Shown: positions 11,881 through 23,658, numbered from the stretch's first letter. The stretch is 64,000 bases of DNA from Hexactinellida sp. DTS-2022 (GCA_028753945.1 JAPNXP010000002.1:10292001-10356000); one strand, 5' to 3'. Numbers and translations: made by a program. The notes: a model not told the origin generated them from the letters alone.

Positions 11881-12596
11881 TATGATGAACCGTTTGTTAG
11901 CCCTGTTTCATGCTACTTTTATACATATGCTATTTTTACCCAAACCATGGATGTTTAGTATCCATGCCAGTTTTACACATTCTTCACGTGGTGTTAATAA
12001 ATCAAGTAATTGTCAACTATACACTTAAGTCTTCTTTTACAAATGCTGACTATACCAATATTTACGTAAACCTGAATCTCTAATAGTATAAATTAGTCAT
12101 TTTTCTGTATATATGATTCACTTAAATACTTATACCTTTTATATTCTTATGTGTTTTTGAACTTCATTGCTGATGGAAATAGTGTGTACGATGAATTATT
12201 TATATACTTGTCCGATAATACAATTCCATTGAATGTTATTGAAAAGAATTGTCGTTTTGCAATCAAGAACTTCAAGTCTATGTCCAAGAGTTATATGGTT
12301 AAGGAAGGATCAATTTACAAGGTATGTTTCAGTAAAGAATTTACTATAATAATTCTACAAATATCTTTTAATAGTATAATTCAACAGGATAGCTGAGGTT
12401 TATTTTTCCCGTGCAAAAAATAGCTTAGATCACTTGCCACTTCGAATTTTTAGAACTGTCTTTAATTAGAATCTATTTTGCAAATACTGTAGATGGGTCT
12501 TGAGTTTACATTGTGCATGAGTGTGGTCATTTGCTGTTGACTGATATTATATGCATTTCTTTTATGACGAAATCATTCAGTATGTGTATTCTAGCA

Positions 12597-12662
12597 ATAC
12601 TGCATATACTGTATATACTATATACTGTATATACTGTATGTACTATACACTGTATATACGTA
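12597..12662. repeat. TATACTG microsatellite-like tract
   Basis: Repeated TATACTGTATA units in an intron of the Ginger1-OTU pseudogene. Confidence 0.7.
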
Positions 12663-14773
12663 TTACATTTTCGCATACAATAGTATTTGTAGCTGAGTTC
12701 ATGTATTGTGACCTACATTACTATTATTGTGATTTGTGGCCTATATTTACATGTTTCGTATATGTTATCACATCGCGGTAATTTAACGATAATTTTCTCC
12801 AGTAGGAACTTAAAGTGAAATGCATAACGTTTACTAAGTCTAATTTAATTTTAATGAGCTATTGAATGCAAAAAAATTGCTATCTAATTTATAATCGCCA
12901 CGCGCAACGATTAAACAAATAGTATTTGATATACAGTGACTCCGTATAACATTTTGAAATCACTAGGAATCGATATTCCGAGTAACGAATGTCCAATAGA
13001 GCTTGAAAACTTATTTTCCAAGTACCTAATTCTAGTATGGAGATTTCTTAGAATGAACTTCATTTTGTTTCTACTTGTAGATCGTAAAGAGCTAACATGA
13101 AAATGAAGTTATCCTTCTAAAGTGTCCAAAAACAGATGAAATTCCAAAATTGTTGAGTCAATACCATGATCTATCTGGATACGATGGCATAAACACTACA
13201 TTCCAAAGGATTTCTAGTGAATATTATTGGAAAGGAATCTCAAAATCTGTTAAAGAATATGTAAGTTGTATATCAATTTTATGATATGTATTTTGGTACA
13301 CAACGCAATGGATGAATACTTTCCAATCTAATTGAACTTAATTCTGTTTCCCCTATCTATTGTGTTAATTTAATGCAGGTCACAGTTGTAAGTATATTAT
13401 ATATAGTTGAAGGAAATACTTAGTATACATGTTGCGGTGTATTAGAGAACTTAGTGTGTTCGAGTGCACATCAAATTAGTTGGTGTGTTCGCAAACATCT
13501 CTATAATACACTGCAACATACCCACTCATATTAGTCTTAGATTACCTTATGGCCTTCTTATGCTAAGAGTCCCTACGCGGTAATCCTTTTCTATTTTTAG
13601 GTAACGAATTGTCATTTAAGTCAGATTGAAGCCTCAATTCCTCGTAGTTCTGAAAGAAAACTACAACCTATTGATCCACCTAATCAGCCCTGGAAACATT
13701 TGGGGATAGATCTTATTTCAGATTTTGGTGCCAACGCTTACGAGTTTAGACATATCTTTGTTACTACTTGCTATCTAAGTAAATTTGTGTGTGCACGGCC
13801 TTTAACTTCAAAGCGGAGTTGCGAGAATATTTCCAAATTAAAAGATATATCTATTACATATGGAGTCCCTGTAAAGATACAACATGATCAAGGCCCCGAA
13901 TTTACGAGCAAGGTATTCATTTTCATTGTACAAGATTCCAGTTATCCGATTGGGGATAAAGTATTTTACTGTTAATTCTTTTTACCAGGAATTTCAGTCG
14001 TTTGTACGAGCTCTCAACATTGATAACAGGTCAACTGCTCCATACCATCCACAATCCAATGGCCTGGTAGAAGCCCACAATAAAATACTGAAAAGGTAAT
14101 TACTGAAATTCGATACATCCAGTGAGGTCTGCATATTTATGAAATTGTTTGTCAGCAAAATATTTAAAAAATATATTATATACAAGCCCTATGGTCCAAA
14201 TTTAAACATCTACTTAGGATTTGTGTTAAGTTGAGTTCTTTTATCATGGGTATCTCTATTTTGAACATCTCTATTTGTGGTCCCTTGACTGTTCATAATA
14301 TAAGATCATGACTGTATTCTGATATTCTAAAATTATTTCATATATACACAATGCTATATTTTTATAGAACATTAACAAAGATTACAGTAGAGTCTAAACA
14401 ACAATGGCCAACAATGCTACAACCTTCAATTCTGAAATTCAACTCCACCCACAAACGAGCGATAGGAATAACTCCATTTAGTATTATGTTTGGCAGAGAG
14501 TCTAAATATGTCAATCTTCTCGAGTTAATGCAATTTCCTTCTCAAATTTTTGGAGTTGAAGAAAATATTCGTGATGACATTGTTGACAATCCGAATAAAG
14601 ACGAAAGAAATAACTGTGTTGATTTTAATTAATGCGAAAAGGATCTTAAGATAGGAATCTGCACGGGATAACATAATTCGTGAGCAAGTTAAGCAGAAGC
14701 AAATATTTGATGATAAAGTTATTCATAAGAGTTACTTACTCGTATACGTATGATATCTAATATTTGATTCTTC

Positions 14774-14823
14774 ATTATTCGAGAACTCATCACATTAGCT
14801 AATGTGATGAGTTCTCGAATAAT
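14774..14823. repeat. Perfect 50-bp palindrome
   Basis: Two 25-nt arms (ATTATTCGAGAACTCATCAC and on to TTAG) meet with no spacer at 14798/14799 and match at every position. It lies in the intron between the linker and GPY/F exons of the Ginger1-OTU pseudogene. Confidence 0.95.
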
Positions 14824-14949
14824 CTTCCCCCCCAATGTAAAATATTTTAATCCTCTATAATCTAGAATTGATGTTTATATTGGATTTCTTCTTCATTCCA
14901 AAGCTAACAACGTAGTTCGTATATATCAAATATTCACATCTTCCCTCCC

Positions 14950-15130
14950 TTAGGTATGAAAACCTTTAACCAATTAAATTCGAGCTTTGTCCCAGTATGG
15001 ATTAGCAGCTACTATTCAATTAGTATAAATTGATTTTTGGGTCTCTATCAGTTGTTTCATGTGTGCATTCTAGAATGCTTATCTGGGACTGTGAGGGTAA
15101 ATTCAAGCATCCAATCAATTTGTTTACAGA
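14950..15130 (+). repeat. Dispersed repeat shared with 42985-43140
   Basis: Both copies contain CCAATTAAATTCGAG, a TGTCCCA(G/T)TATGGATTAGCAG stretch, CAATTAGTATAAA and a GTGTGCAT stretch in order. No coding signal. Confidence 0.75.
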
Positions 15131-15361
15131 AAAGTCTTAATTAAATTCACTCAAAATTAATCTGAAAACTGATGCAATATATTAAATTAAAATTATTGAT
15201 TATTTTTAACTTATTTACATCATCTGCTCAAATATAAACAAATCTTTTTTGTAGAGTGGTATAGATCAGGGGTGGGCAAACTACGGCCCGCCTGCGATAT
15301 TTAACCGGCCGAATTGACCTCAACAGAAGTCCATATTTTTGGTAGTCTAGGCCACATAAAT

Positions 15362-15724
15362 CATACATGCCAACCTATTTGAATCATATCCCTGTACAGG
15401 GCTCCAATTTCCCCCTGTACATTGGCAAAAATCTCTGTACACCTCCTAAAAAAATATCTTGCTCGCTGCGCTCGCTCGTTTGGGAATTACTTACACTTGA
15501 ATAAATATAGAAACAACGTTGTGCCTTAATGTAGTCAATGCAGAGTGCATGGTAGAATATAATATCCCATCTGTAGACATTTTTAGGCATTATTTACTCA
15601 TAATTAGTAAATTAAAAATCCCTATATAAATGAAATAAATCCCTGTACGCCTGTACAGAATGGCCAAAATTGTTAAAATTATTTTACTGTACAGTGATCG
15701 ATCCCTGTACGATTGGCAGGTATG
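15362..15724. mobile_element. MITE with CATACATGCCAAC-type ends, nested
   Basis: Left end CATACATGCCAACC and right end TTGGCAGGTATG are inverted near-copies. The interior repeats CCCTGTAC many times. A shorter relative is at 49844-49976. I could not settle its target duplication. Confidence 0.65.
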
Positions 15725-15805
15725 ATAAAGTTTATCAAAAATATGTCAAGATCAATATTGACAGATGAATACCTTTCTCAGCTTATGTGTATTGCTACTT
15801 CAGCC

Positions 15806-16606
15806 CAGGGATGGATCCAGCACAAAATATCTGGGGGTAGCAATGCCCAGGGTTGGGCCTTTGAATTGTAGACGCCGTAGGAAGCGCCCGCGGGTCAAAT
15901 GAGCCAGTATTTGGAGGTTCTTTTTTTAAGAACTGCAATGAGAAAGCAACTTTCAAGAAAGTTGAAATATATTTAATATACGTCAAAGAAATCTATTCTA
16001 AATTCAAATAACTATAAATTAATAATTAAATAATTAAACTATCAATTAACCAACAATCACAATGAATCAATAGTTAACGATTTTTCCTGATTACTGATAT
16101 ACAACGTTCCCAACAGTACTCACAGAAAAGATAGGGAAGAGAAATCTCATATATTTCTCTTAACCAATCTCGGAAATTGTGCCAGTCCCTAGATATAATT
16201 TTCGATTATATTATCATATTCTTGGGCGTGGTGGGCAGTGGCGTATCCAGGATTATCGTGAGGGGTCGCTTTGGAGCGGGCGAAGCGAGCAACGGATAGG
16301 GGGGGGGGGATTTTGGGGACACCCCCCCAGAATTTTTTTGAATCTTAGACGCTCAAACATCGATGTACAGCTATTCATGTCACATAGTAGGAGGAGTGTA
16401 ATATTGTGCAGTTGTACCAAAGGTGTTTAGATGTTTAGGCATTATAAATAACAACATATCCCTTTTGGAAACTAGTTATGAGGGGGGTGTTTGAACACCC
16501 AAATCCCCCCTAGATACGCCACTGGGGGGGGTTCGCACTCCCCCTGAGCCATTTGGGGGGGGGGGGGGGTTCAACCCCCCTGAACCCCCCGGTGGATCCA
16601 TCCCTG
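15806..16606. mobile_element. hAT-type element with perfect 8-bp duplication, nested
   Basis: Ends CAGGGATGGATCCA and TGGATCCATCCCTG are perfect inverted copies; CTTCAGCC flanks both sides (15798-15805 and 16607-16614). Confidence 0.93.
16236..16524. mobile_element. hAT-like MITE, innermost of the nest
   Basis: Ends CAGTGGCGTATCCAGG and CCTAGATACGCCACTG are inverted near-copies. Flanks are G-rich, so the 8-bp duplication is not clear. Confidence 0.75.
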
Positions 16607-18015
16607 CTTCAGCCAGAGAACCAAATTTCGATAAACTAATAAAAACGCTGGATCATCTGCAACACTCCCACTAGTTCTTTATACTTCCTAATATGTCATT
16701 AAATTAGTTCATACTTCCTCAGTATCATAGTTTATTTCCCATTAATGCTACTGCAAATAAAATAAAAAATGTGTTAAATTGGAAATGTTCACTCCTAGGT
16801 CCGCAACACTATGACATTTATCTATTTTGGCCCGCGGGAAAAAAAGTTTGCCCATCCCTGGTGTAGACATACCCTTCTATCAATTAATCAAATTGCATAC
16901 ATGTTGCTTTATATGTTGCTTTACAAGGTAATAGAACGAAGAAGGGGATCAATTCCTGGTGAAAAATATAATAAAAGAGAAAAATCTACCTGTCACAAAG
17001 AGTCAATCTAAATATATAGGACCATTTATAGCTGATAAAGTCACTGATACCTATATTAGTCATAACGCCAACACCAACACGCCTAGTAAAGGAAAAAGGA
17101 AAAAGATAAAAAAGTGGCTATTCATCTTACAAAGAAATATATCTCGAGAACTAAGGTAAGTTCCAATATCCAATTCACATGATCTGTTGTAAATTACAGC
17201 ACTTAGTAGTTATTCTGTTATTAACCATGCTTCTATACACCACTATGTACCACTTTTCCCAAATTGCCACTATGGGAGAGATATCACTATATCCATTATC
17301 ACTATACCATTATGAACTGCATTGATTACAATCTTCCACCCTTTAAGAGGACAGAAATATTAAACTCACTCATGTTGCTAAGTCAAAAGATTTATCCTGG
17401 CATGGGGGCAACTGCGGCTTGTAACTATGTTTTTAAAGTTGTTCATGGAGTGGTAAGTACTGTTTGGTAATCAGTTTTACAATTCATCTTATTCTTACTA
17501 CTTTGTATATTTTGTAGGCTGTTGATTATATCTCTTCTGCTCTGATTGGAATTTTTTCTGACTCGGACAGGCATATGGATATCATAATTCCCAAACATGA
17601 TCCCATTATTGCATCCTAACTGTCAATTGGCAAATGAGTAAGTCTTCTCAACTGGAGTTGACGTTCTGTAAACCGATAGAACAACCTACTAGTCATTCTG
17701 GCTTACGCCTGAAAGATTATCTTCAATGGCATTTCGAGGAAATCATTAAGGATGGTAATTGCTTATTTCGATGTTTAGCAAAAGTAATTACTGGTTCACA
17801 GGAAGCTTATCCAAAGATTGGTGGATAAATATGTAGATACATCACCACAACTGCAAAAGAGAAGTTGGGTGGTGTTTTCATACTACCAATGAAACACCAT
17901 TGAAGTATCTGTTGCGCAAGCAAATGGATGGAAACAATATCTGGGGGACTGAAATGGAAATTTTAGCAGCTTCGGCTATTCTTGAAACAGATATATATGT
18001 TGCAACCAGACCTGG

Positions 18016-18392
18016 GGCTGATTACTAATGAGTGATTACGATTACGATTACGATTACATCCTTCAGAAAAAGCTTGATTATGATTACGATTACGATTACA
18101 GGAAATGTTGTTATCGATTACAATCGATTACAATTCATTTTCTTTACGATGCAATTACGATTGTTTCGATTAAGCCCCGGAGTTTCATGCGCACGACAAA
18201 TAATGCCCGTGTGCAAGGGGGTAGCCACCAAGAATTATTTGTAGGGGCCGGATATATATTTGGAGGTGCAATGAGATCAGCGAACCCTCAAACTATATCC
18301 TTATTTAAAGTTATTGTGGAAAATTTGGGGGGCCTGGTGCCATACCTGGGGCTGATTACTAGGGGGTGATTACGATTACGATTACGATTACA
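18016..18392. repeat. (GATTAC)n-bounded insertion
   Basis: CTGGGGCTGATTACTA occurs at both ends (about 18011 and 18346), each followed by GTGATTACGATTACG; a third (GATTAC)n tract is at 18076-18101. The insertion truncates the OTU frame. The layout suggests a retroposed or tandemly duplicated unit whose tail is GATTAC repeats. Confidence 0.6.
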
Positions 18393-18454
18393 TCCTTTAA
18401 TACATTTTCCATCGAATCATGAAAGAAAAATTGGATTCGGACGATTTTTTTACA

Positions 18455-18665
18455 TTTTGACGTCACCAAAGGTCAGAGTGGCGGTCATTTAGTAAAAAGA
18501 ATTCTCTTTGAGATTTCCGGAGAGTGACCTAAGCATGGCACTCATATCTCAAAAAGTATAAGTCGGAGAAAAAAAAAAAATTCTCAAAAATGATCCTGAT
18601 TAGTAGCAAGTTTTTTTCCGCCGTGTCGATTTTCAACTTTAATACAAAGTAATAGAGTTAACAGG
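18455..18665 (-). repeat. Dispersed repeat R1, inverted partial copy
   Basis: Carries the R1 landmarks in reverse: TTGACGTCACCAAAGGTCA, GAGAGTGACCT, ATCTCAAAAAGTATAAGTCGG and CGATTTTCAACTTTAATACA. Confidence 0.75.
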
Positions 18666-18788
18666 AGTATACCCATTGAACAGCCGTTGCAGGGATATGA
18701 TTCATGGGAACTGTCTGTTCGTCTCATCCGGAAATTCGTATAATGTTTCTCTATTCAAGAATAGTTGCCTTATCAATATTCAATAACA

Positions 18789-19045
18789 AATACTAATAAT
18801 ATTCGGGTACGTCAACCGAATACGATTAATGATAATATTCGTTTTTTTCAACCGTATGCGAATAGTGATAATATTAGGTTACTTCACACGTAAACGAATA
18901 GTGAAAATATTGGTGACGTGAACCAAATACGAATACTGATAATATTCGCTGATGTCAGCTGAATACGAATACAGATAAAAGTCAGTAGCTTCAACCCTAA
19001 ACATATACTGATAAAAGTCAGTGACCTCAACTGAATAAATAGTGA
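18789..19045 (+). repeat. 36-bp minisatellite, about seven copies
   Basis: The unit resembles GAATACTGATAATATTCG plus TGACGTCAACCGAATAC. Seven degenerate copies follow without gaps; later copies change ATATTCG to AAAGTCAG. Confidence 0.85.
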
Positions 19046-19094
19046 TTACAGTGAGGTGCGCCGAACTTTTAAAAATGTCCTAAATTGAGCGGGG

Positions 19095-19310
19095 GCACGA
19101 AACCTTTAAGTAATGAGTCTGGTAGGGGTCACTTCTACCAAAAACACTGAACATTAACACTTGAATTTTTCTGTGTATAATCGCACAGCAGAGATAGTTC
19201 AAAAGTGCAATAAAACGTGTACAAAACCACTCAGTTACTAATTTTTATTTTTTTAAAGTATAGTATTTTATAACAATGCTACGGAAATTATATTTTGTCT
19301 TTAACGACTT
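19095..19310 (+). repeat. Dispersed repeat R5
   Basis: Matches 59992-60195 over GAGTCTGGTAGGGGTCACT, ACTGAACATTAACACTTGAA, AACCACTCAGT and ACAATGCTAC. No coding signal. Confidence 0.8.
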
Positions 19311-19746
19311 ATTCAATCCTCAAGTTTCCTAATACTTCCACATGAACGAAAAAATACTCTGGGAATATAATGTGAATATTTTAACTCCTATAATGACGAA
19401 GTTTTGCAAAAACTGAATAAAACGAACAAAGTGAGTTTGCGCCAACATTCCCCCAGAAGTCTATACACCAGATATAATGTTGAGGATGCTTCAACTGGAA
19501 AAATAGGAGATTTTGTGTGAAAATTGGAAAGTGAGTTTATGTATTGAAATGAAGCTTATATATCATAGAATTATTTGAGAAGTGAAAATTTTTTGAAATT
19601 AATTCTCAGAATTCTTCAGAATGCAAATTTAGTGAAGTCATTAATTAGGATTCCGCATTTTTCATTATCACAATTGACATTCTTGTATATTCTATGCAAT
19701 ACATAAATCCTGCATATAATTTTCAATAATGTAAACTTTCATTAAT

Positions 19747-19818
19747 GAGCCGATATATCTCACTGGTTAGCATATATGGCCTACAATAAGTAGATCTTGG
19801 GTTCCAATCCCTATTCTG
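19747..19818 (+). repeat. tRNA-like sequence, possible SINE head
   Basis: An A-box-like stretch (TATCTCACTGGTTAGCATA) and a B-box-like stretch (GGGTTCCAATCCC) lie at tRNA spacing, but the arms do not fold well. A tRNA-derived SINE head or decayed tRNA pseudogene is more likely than a working tRNA gene. Confidence 0.5.
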
Positions 19819-20323
19819 CATATAATATTCCTTTTCTCATTGCATTATCACAGCTTGATTGACTTTTTTCGTATGTTCACTCAATTCTTATATATTTTGT
19901 ATATACTTACAATATCCTAACTAGTGTAGACATATAATACACATTACAAAATTAATCACGACGTTATCCCTGAATTATTTCATAAAAGGATGTCCCAAAA
20001 GAAAGCAGACTCGGATAATATGGCTGCAACTTGCAAGGAATTCGATTAATTATTGCTAATTATGAATTTAATTGATTAATCGAACGTTGGTTAATTTAGG
20101 ATTCCATACCGAGAAGAAACACGAATTAATTTGCACCAAATCTGTTGACTATTATTTGATAAAACTTGAAACGCCATTATCTCAATACCCAATATTTGTA
20201 CACAAAGTAGGTTATTTTATTAAGAAATAATTTACTCTGCTGTCTGAAACTTTCAAGGTTGCTTAAATATTGTTGCTTCAAGATAATTGACCTATTTTTA
20301 ATATTTAGAACCTATTAATTTAA

Positions 20324-21617
20324 CCGTAGACTGCCGGAGAGATTTTCAGGAAAATAGAAAACCATGTAGTTCTTTGTATTTAATAATTAGAACCTAGATA
20401 TTTGAAATCCAACAAGAGCAGAATAATAAATCAACTTACTAGAATTTTTAAAAAGATTTTCTCAAGGATTTTGACAAAAAGTGATGACACATACTTTCTC
20501 TTTAAATCAATATAACGCCGTTAACATGTAAGTAATCCTTTGTTTCTAAACTTGAACAATGACGACTATCTTATTAGTAATCAGATCTCAAAAATTGAAC
20601 AAATCCGATACACTTTGCGAAAGTTACATCAATTTTAAAAAATCGACAAATTTGTTCTTAATGAACCATGGATTACGAAAAAATACATATATTTGAGTTA
20701 TATCTAACACAACTCTATATTAGCTAAACCAAATATCCTAAATAGTTAATATTTAGTCTAATATCTTCTTACGGGTATTTCCACGGTGTAATTTCACCAT
20801 TTCGAAAATAAGAAAGGAAGTGGCAAGCAAGTGGAGCTGGACACGATTATGCTACGTCATCATAACAATTTCTGAAATTTTTGATTTTTTGAATAAAATC
20901 GATAGAGAGTACAAAACCATGTCTAAATCCGAATTTTCACGAAATTTGGATAATTTGATCGACCTGTTCTCCACCTGACACAACGTGTATCAGTTAGGCA
21001 GTCTACAGTTAAAATCCAACAAGAGCAAAATAATTTACCAATATGCTAGAATTTTTGAAAAAATTTACTTGAGGATTTCGACAAAAAGTGATGACACATA
21101 CTTTCTCTTCAAATCGATATAGCGCCGTAAACATGTTTGTAATCCTTTGTTTCTAAACATGAACAATGACGACTATCTTATTGGTTATCAGATCTCAAAA
21201 ATTGAACAAATCCGATTTAATAAACGAAAGGTACATGATTTTTAAAAATTAACAAATTTGTTTTTGATGAACCATGGATTGCGAAAAATACATATACGGT
21301 ATTTGAGTTATATCTATCACAACTCTGTAATAGTCAAACCAAATATAGTAATAGATATTATTTAGTCTAATATCTTATTTTGGGTATTTCTACGGTGAAA
21401 TGAGAACATTTAGAATTTACAAAAACAAGTGGCAGGCAAGTGGAGCAGTTAACCTTTAAGCTTCGTCATCATAGCAATTTCTGAAAATTTTGATTTTTTG
21501 AATGAAATCGATAGAGAGTAGAAAACCATGTCTAAATACGAATTTTCTTGAAATTTGAATTATTTGCTCGAGTTGTTTTCATCCTGTTACAACGTGTATC
21601 AGTTAGGCAGTCTACAA
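20324..21617. mobile_element. TTAA-flanked element with a ~605-bp tandem duplication
   Basis: Left end CCGTAGACTGCC and right end GGCAGTCTACAA are inverted near-copies, each bounded by TTAA (20320-20323; 21618-21621). Two ~605-bp units start AAATCCAACAAGAGCA at about 20407 and 21012 and share AAAAGTGATGACACATACTT, ATGACGACTATCTTATT and ACAACGTGTATCAGTTAGGC. Each unit ends with the same GGCAGTCTACA(G/A)TTAA terminus, so the 3' end is present twice. Confidence 0.85.
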
Positions 21618-21770
21618 TTAAGGAGATACAATGGCAGATTTATACAAATATACCTAAATACCATATTTCATGTATTATTATTTCCAATACTTTGACATGT
21701 TAGGTTTCCAATTCAGCAAAAATTTGTAACTCTTTTGACCTTTTTGACGTCATAAAAGGTCACTATCACC

Positions 21771-22130
21771 CTAAGTAGTTTAATACGAGTATTGCGTATA
21801 ATACGTATAATACGTATTATACGTGATACGCTATCCACCAGTACGTATTATACGTTAAATCTATGATCAACCAGGGATATCTTGGAAGTAAATTCAATCG
21901 AATATTTCTAATTCTTGAAGTAAAAACAACATCTAACAAATAATCGTATTTGTACTATACAAACTATACTACGAGTCGATTAACAATAAAAGAATAACGA
22001 TTAAACCAAAAGTTATTCAAATCAAATTCCATGAACTCGATATTATAAGTAAGGTATACGTATAATACGTATTACATTATACGTATTATACGTAATACGT
22101 AGACAATAAAAGACGTATTAAACAACTTAG
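21771..22130. mobile_element. MITE inserted in R1
   Basis: Ends CTAAGTAGTTTAATACG and CGTATTAAACAACTTAG are inverted near-copies. TATCACC flanks both sides (21764-21770 and 22131-22137). The R1 copy at 32390 reads CACTATCACCGTCATTTTG without interruption and serves as the empty site. The inner part is rich in TATAATACGTATTATACG palindromes. Confidence 0.88.
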
Positions 22131-22659
22131 TATCACCGTTATTTTGTAATAAAAAAATTCCGCAAGATTTCCTGAGAGTGACCTTTGCATAGCTCGCATA
22201 TCTCAAAAAGTACAAGTCGGAGAAAAAAACTATCCCTCAAAAATGATCCTTATCAGTTGTAGTTAAAATTTCGCCAAGTCAATTTTCAACTTTAATACAA
22301 AGATATGGAGTTAATAATTATATAATGCCAAAATTCTGATAAAATCGGGTGATTATTTGATAATCTATAGAAAAAAAGTATAAAATCGATATTGAAAATT
22401 CTGTGTGGCGAAATCCCTTCTACTAATGTAATAGAGTTGAACTTGTACTATAATAGAACTTGCGCCTAATAGATAAATAGCTAGAATTTTTATTGACTAG
22501 TATGGATTCACTATTAGGCTATTTTTAACTATTGATATCTAATTCAAATTTTTCGATTTTCGAAATTCCGAGTATCTATGTCCTTCTTAGAATAATTAGT
22601 ACTGTTCAAAAACGCAATAATAATTGGGGGTTATCTGGTGTATAAAATCTGCCATTTTA

Positions 22660-22991
22660 CAGTACACCCTCGCAAATCCGAACAGAGGTGTTCCGATTCA
22701 AAAATCTTCTGTTCTGATTAATGAATTCGTTCGGATTAGTGAATTAATGCATTTTCTATGGGAATCTATGAATGAGAATTTCGATAATCCGAACCAAACT
22801 TGTACAAAACCTGTTAATCCGCACTAAACATCTAGTGTACTCCTTAAAATACTTGCCTGAGAATTATTCTTTATACCTCCATTGCAATTTACGATTTTTT
22901 CCCCACATTTATTAGAAGAATATTTTGGTTTCTCCTGTTCGGATTAGCGAGGGTTCGGATTAGCGGGGTTCGGATTAGCGAGGGTATACTG
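22660..22991. mobile_element. pogo-type MITE inside the R1 terminal repeat
   Basis: Ends CAGTACACCCTCGCAAATCC and the complement of GGATTAGCGAGGGTATACTG, flanked by TA. Removing it rejoins the R1 terminus. The right end motif TTCGGATTAGCG(A)GGG is repeated three times. Confidence 0.88.
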
Positions 22992-23299
22992 TATCTTCAT
23001 AACACTGTCGGTTAATCGGTATTTATACAAATATGTATATCGGCCCAACTTTTTCGGAAGCATGTCCATTCATCACTAACATATCATTACAACTAATTAA
23101 TGGTAGGCGACAATAGATTATCAACTAATCATCACGAACAGTTCATTGTAGTAGGTGACAATAGATGACAAATTTAGCATGTCTGAACACTAAGGATCAA
23201 CCGTTTACCGAAATTGTTGTCTTTCATTTGATGCGTGCTTAGTGAACGCAACAGCTATGAGGGAATTATTCTAAAAGTGCTATCTAAAGTTCATGGGGC

Positions 23300-23395
23300 C
23301 CATTCAGTCTAAGTTGAAACAAGTCTCGCGGGCCGCAAAATTCTGTCCATTGGGCCTCATGCGGCCCGCGGGCCGCACTTTGCCAACCTGTGCAA
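23300..23395. repeat. Single hAT-type end
   Basis: GCGGCCCGCGGGCCGCACTT followed by TGCCAACCTG is the typical end of Charlie-like hAT elements; the opposite end is not recognisable. Confidence 0.5.
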
Positions 23396-23658
23396 GTTTG
23401 GATGAAAGGGATTACGATTATTATTAAAATTGATTATTCATGTGTTTTTTTGGGTGAATCTGCCGTAATTTAACCTTAAACCAATAGATGCGTTTCCAAA
23501 TATTATGAACATCGAATAAAATTTTTAATATCTAGTGTTCAAACACTAAACCTCCAACATCCGGACCTCTCAGATAGCCAAGATTTCCGTGTGTATGTTA
23601 ATCCCATGTGAATTCCCATGGAATTTTCAAATTGGGATTGGAATGGAAATTATTTTAA

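Larger units (their letters stand above)
15267..16860. mobile_element. hAT-type element, outermost of a nest
   Basis: Ends CAGGGGTGGGCAAACT and AGTTTGCCCATCCCTG are inverted copies with one mismatch. The flanking 8-mers GTATAGAT (15259-15266) and GTGTAGAC (16861-16868) differ at two positions, as for an aged duplication. It sits in an intron of the Ginger1-OTU pseudogene and contains three further elements. Confidence 0.85.
12151..18026 (+). pseudogene. Ginger1-type transposase with OTU protease, intron-containing
   Basis: Exons can be followed by splice sites: ~12151-12321 (donor AAG/GTATGT), 13081-13260 (donor GTAAGT), 13601-13912, 13989-14095, 14368-14632, a linker piece 14641-14729, 16928-17155 (donor GTAAGT), an exon ending 17452, and 17518 onward. 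Order: N-terminal helical region, degraded zinc finger (YHDLSGYDG, later TNCHLS), catalytic core with Asp in HLGIDLISDF, Asp in QHDQGPEFTS and Glu in NGLVEAHNKIL, the GDQFLVKN strand, and the GPY/F motif as KYIGPFIADKV. The 3' part (17634-18026) encodes an OTU-type cysteine protease: DGNCLFRCLAK holds the Asp and Cys, and WGTEMEILAAS is the family's second block. The protein ends before the expected catalytic His because a (GATTAC)-bounded insertion cuts it at ~18026. An in-frame TAA near 13093 and shifts near 14630, 17600 and 17828 make it a pseudogene. Confidence 0.85.
21622..22998 (-). mobile_element. R1 element, near complete, with two nested insertions
   Basis: The left end (TTAA)GGAGATACAATGGCAGATTT and the right end, read as AAATCTGCCATTTTA continuing after a nested MITE as TCTTCATAA, are inverted near-copies, suggesting TTAA-type termini. 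The interior matches R1 copies elsewhere in reverse. It abuts the previous element, sharing its TTAA. It is interrupted at 21771-22130 and 22660-22991. Confidence 0.75.

Noticed and set aside
10665-18026. Ty3/gypsy LTR retrotransposon
   Set aside because: Integrase-type motifs are present, but no gag, protease, reverse transcriptase or LTRs flank them, the plus-strand gene has introns, and OTU is attached; Ginger-type DNA transposons fit better.
18016-18392. Interstitial telomere
   Set aside because: GATTAC is not a known animal telomere unit and the tracts hold only four or five copies.
19747-19818. Functional tRNA gene
   Set aside because: Anticodon and acceptor arms do not pair properly.
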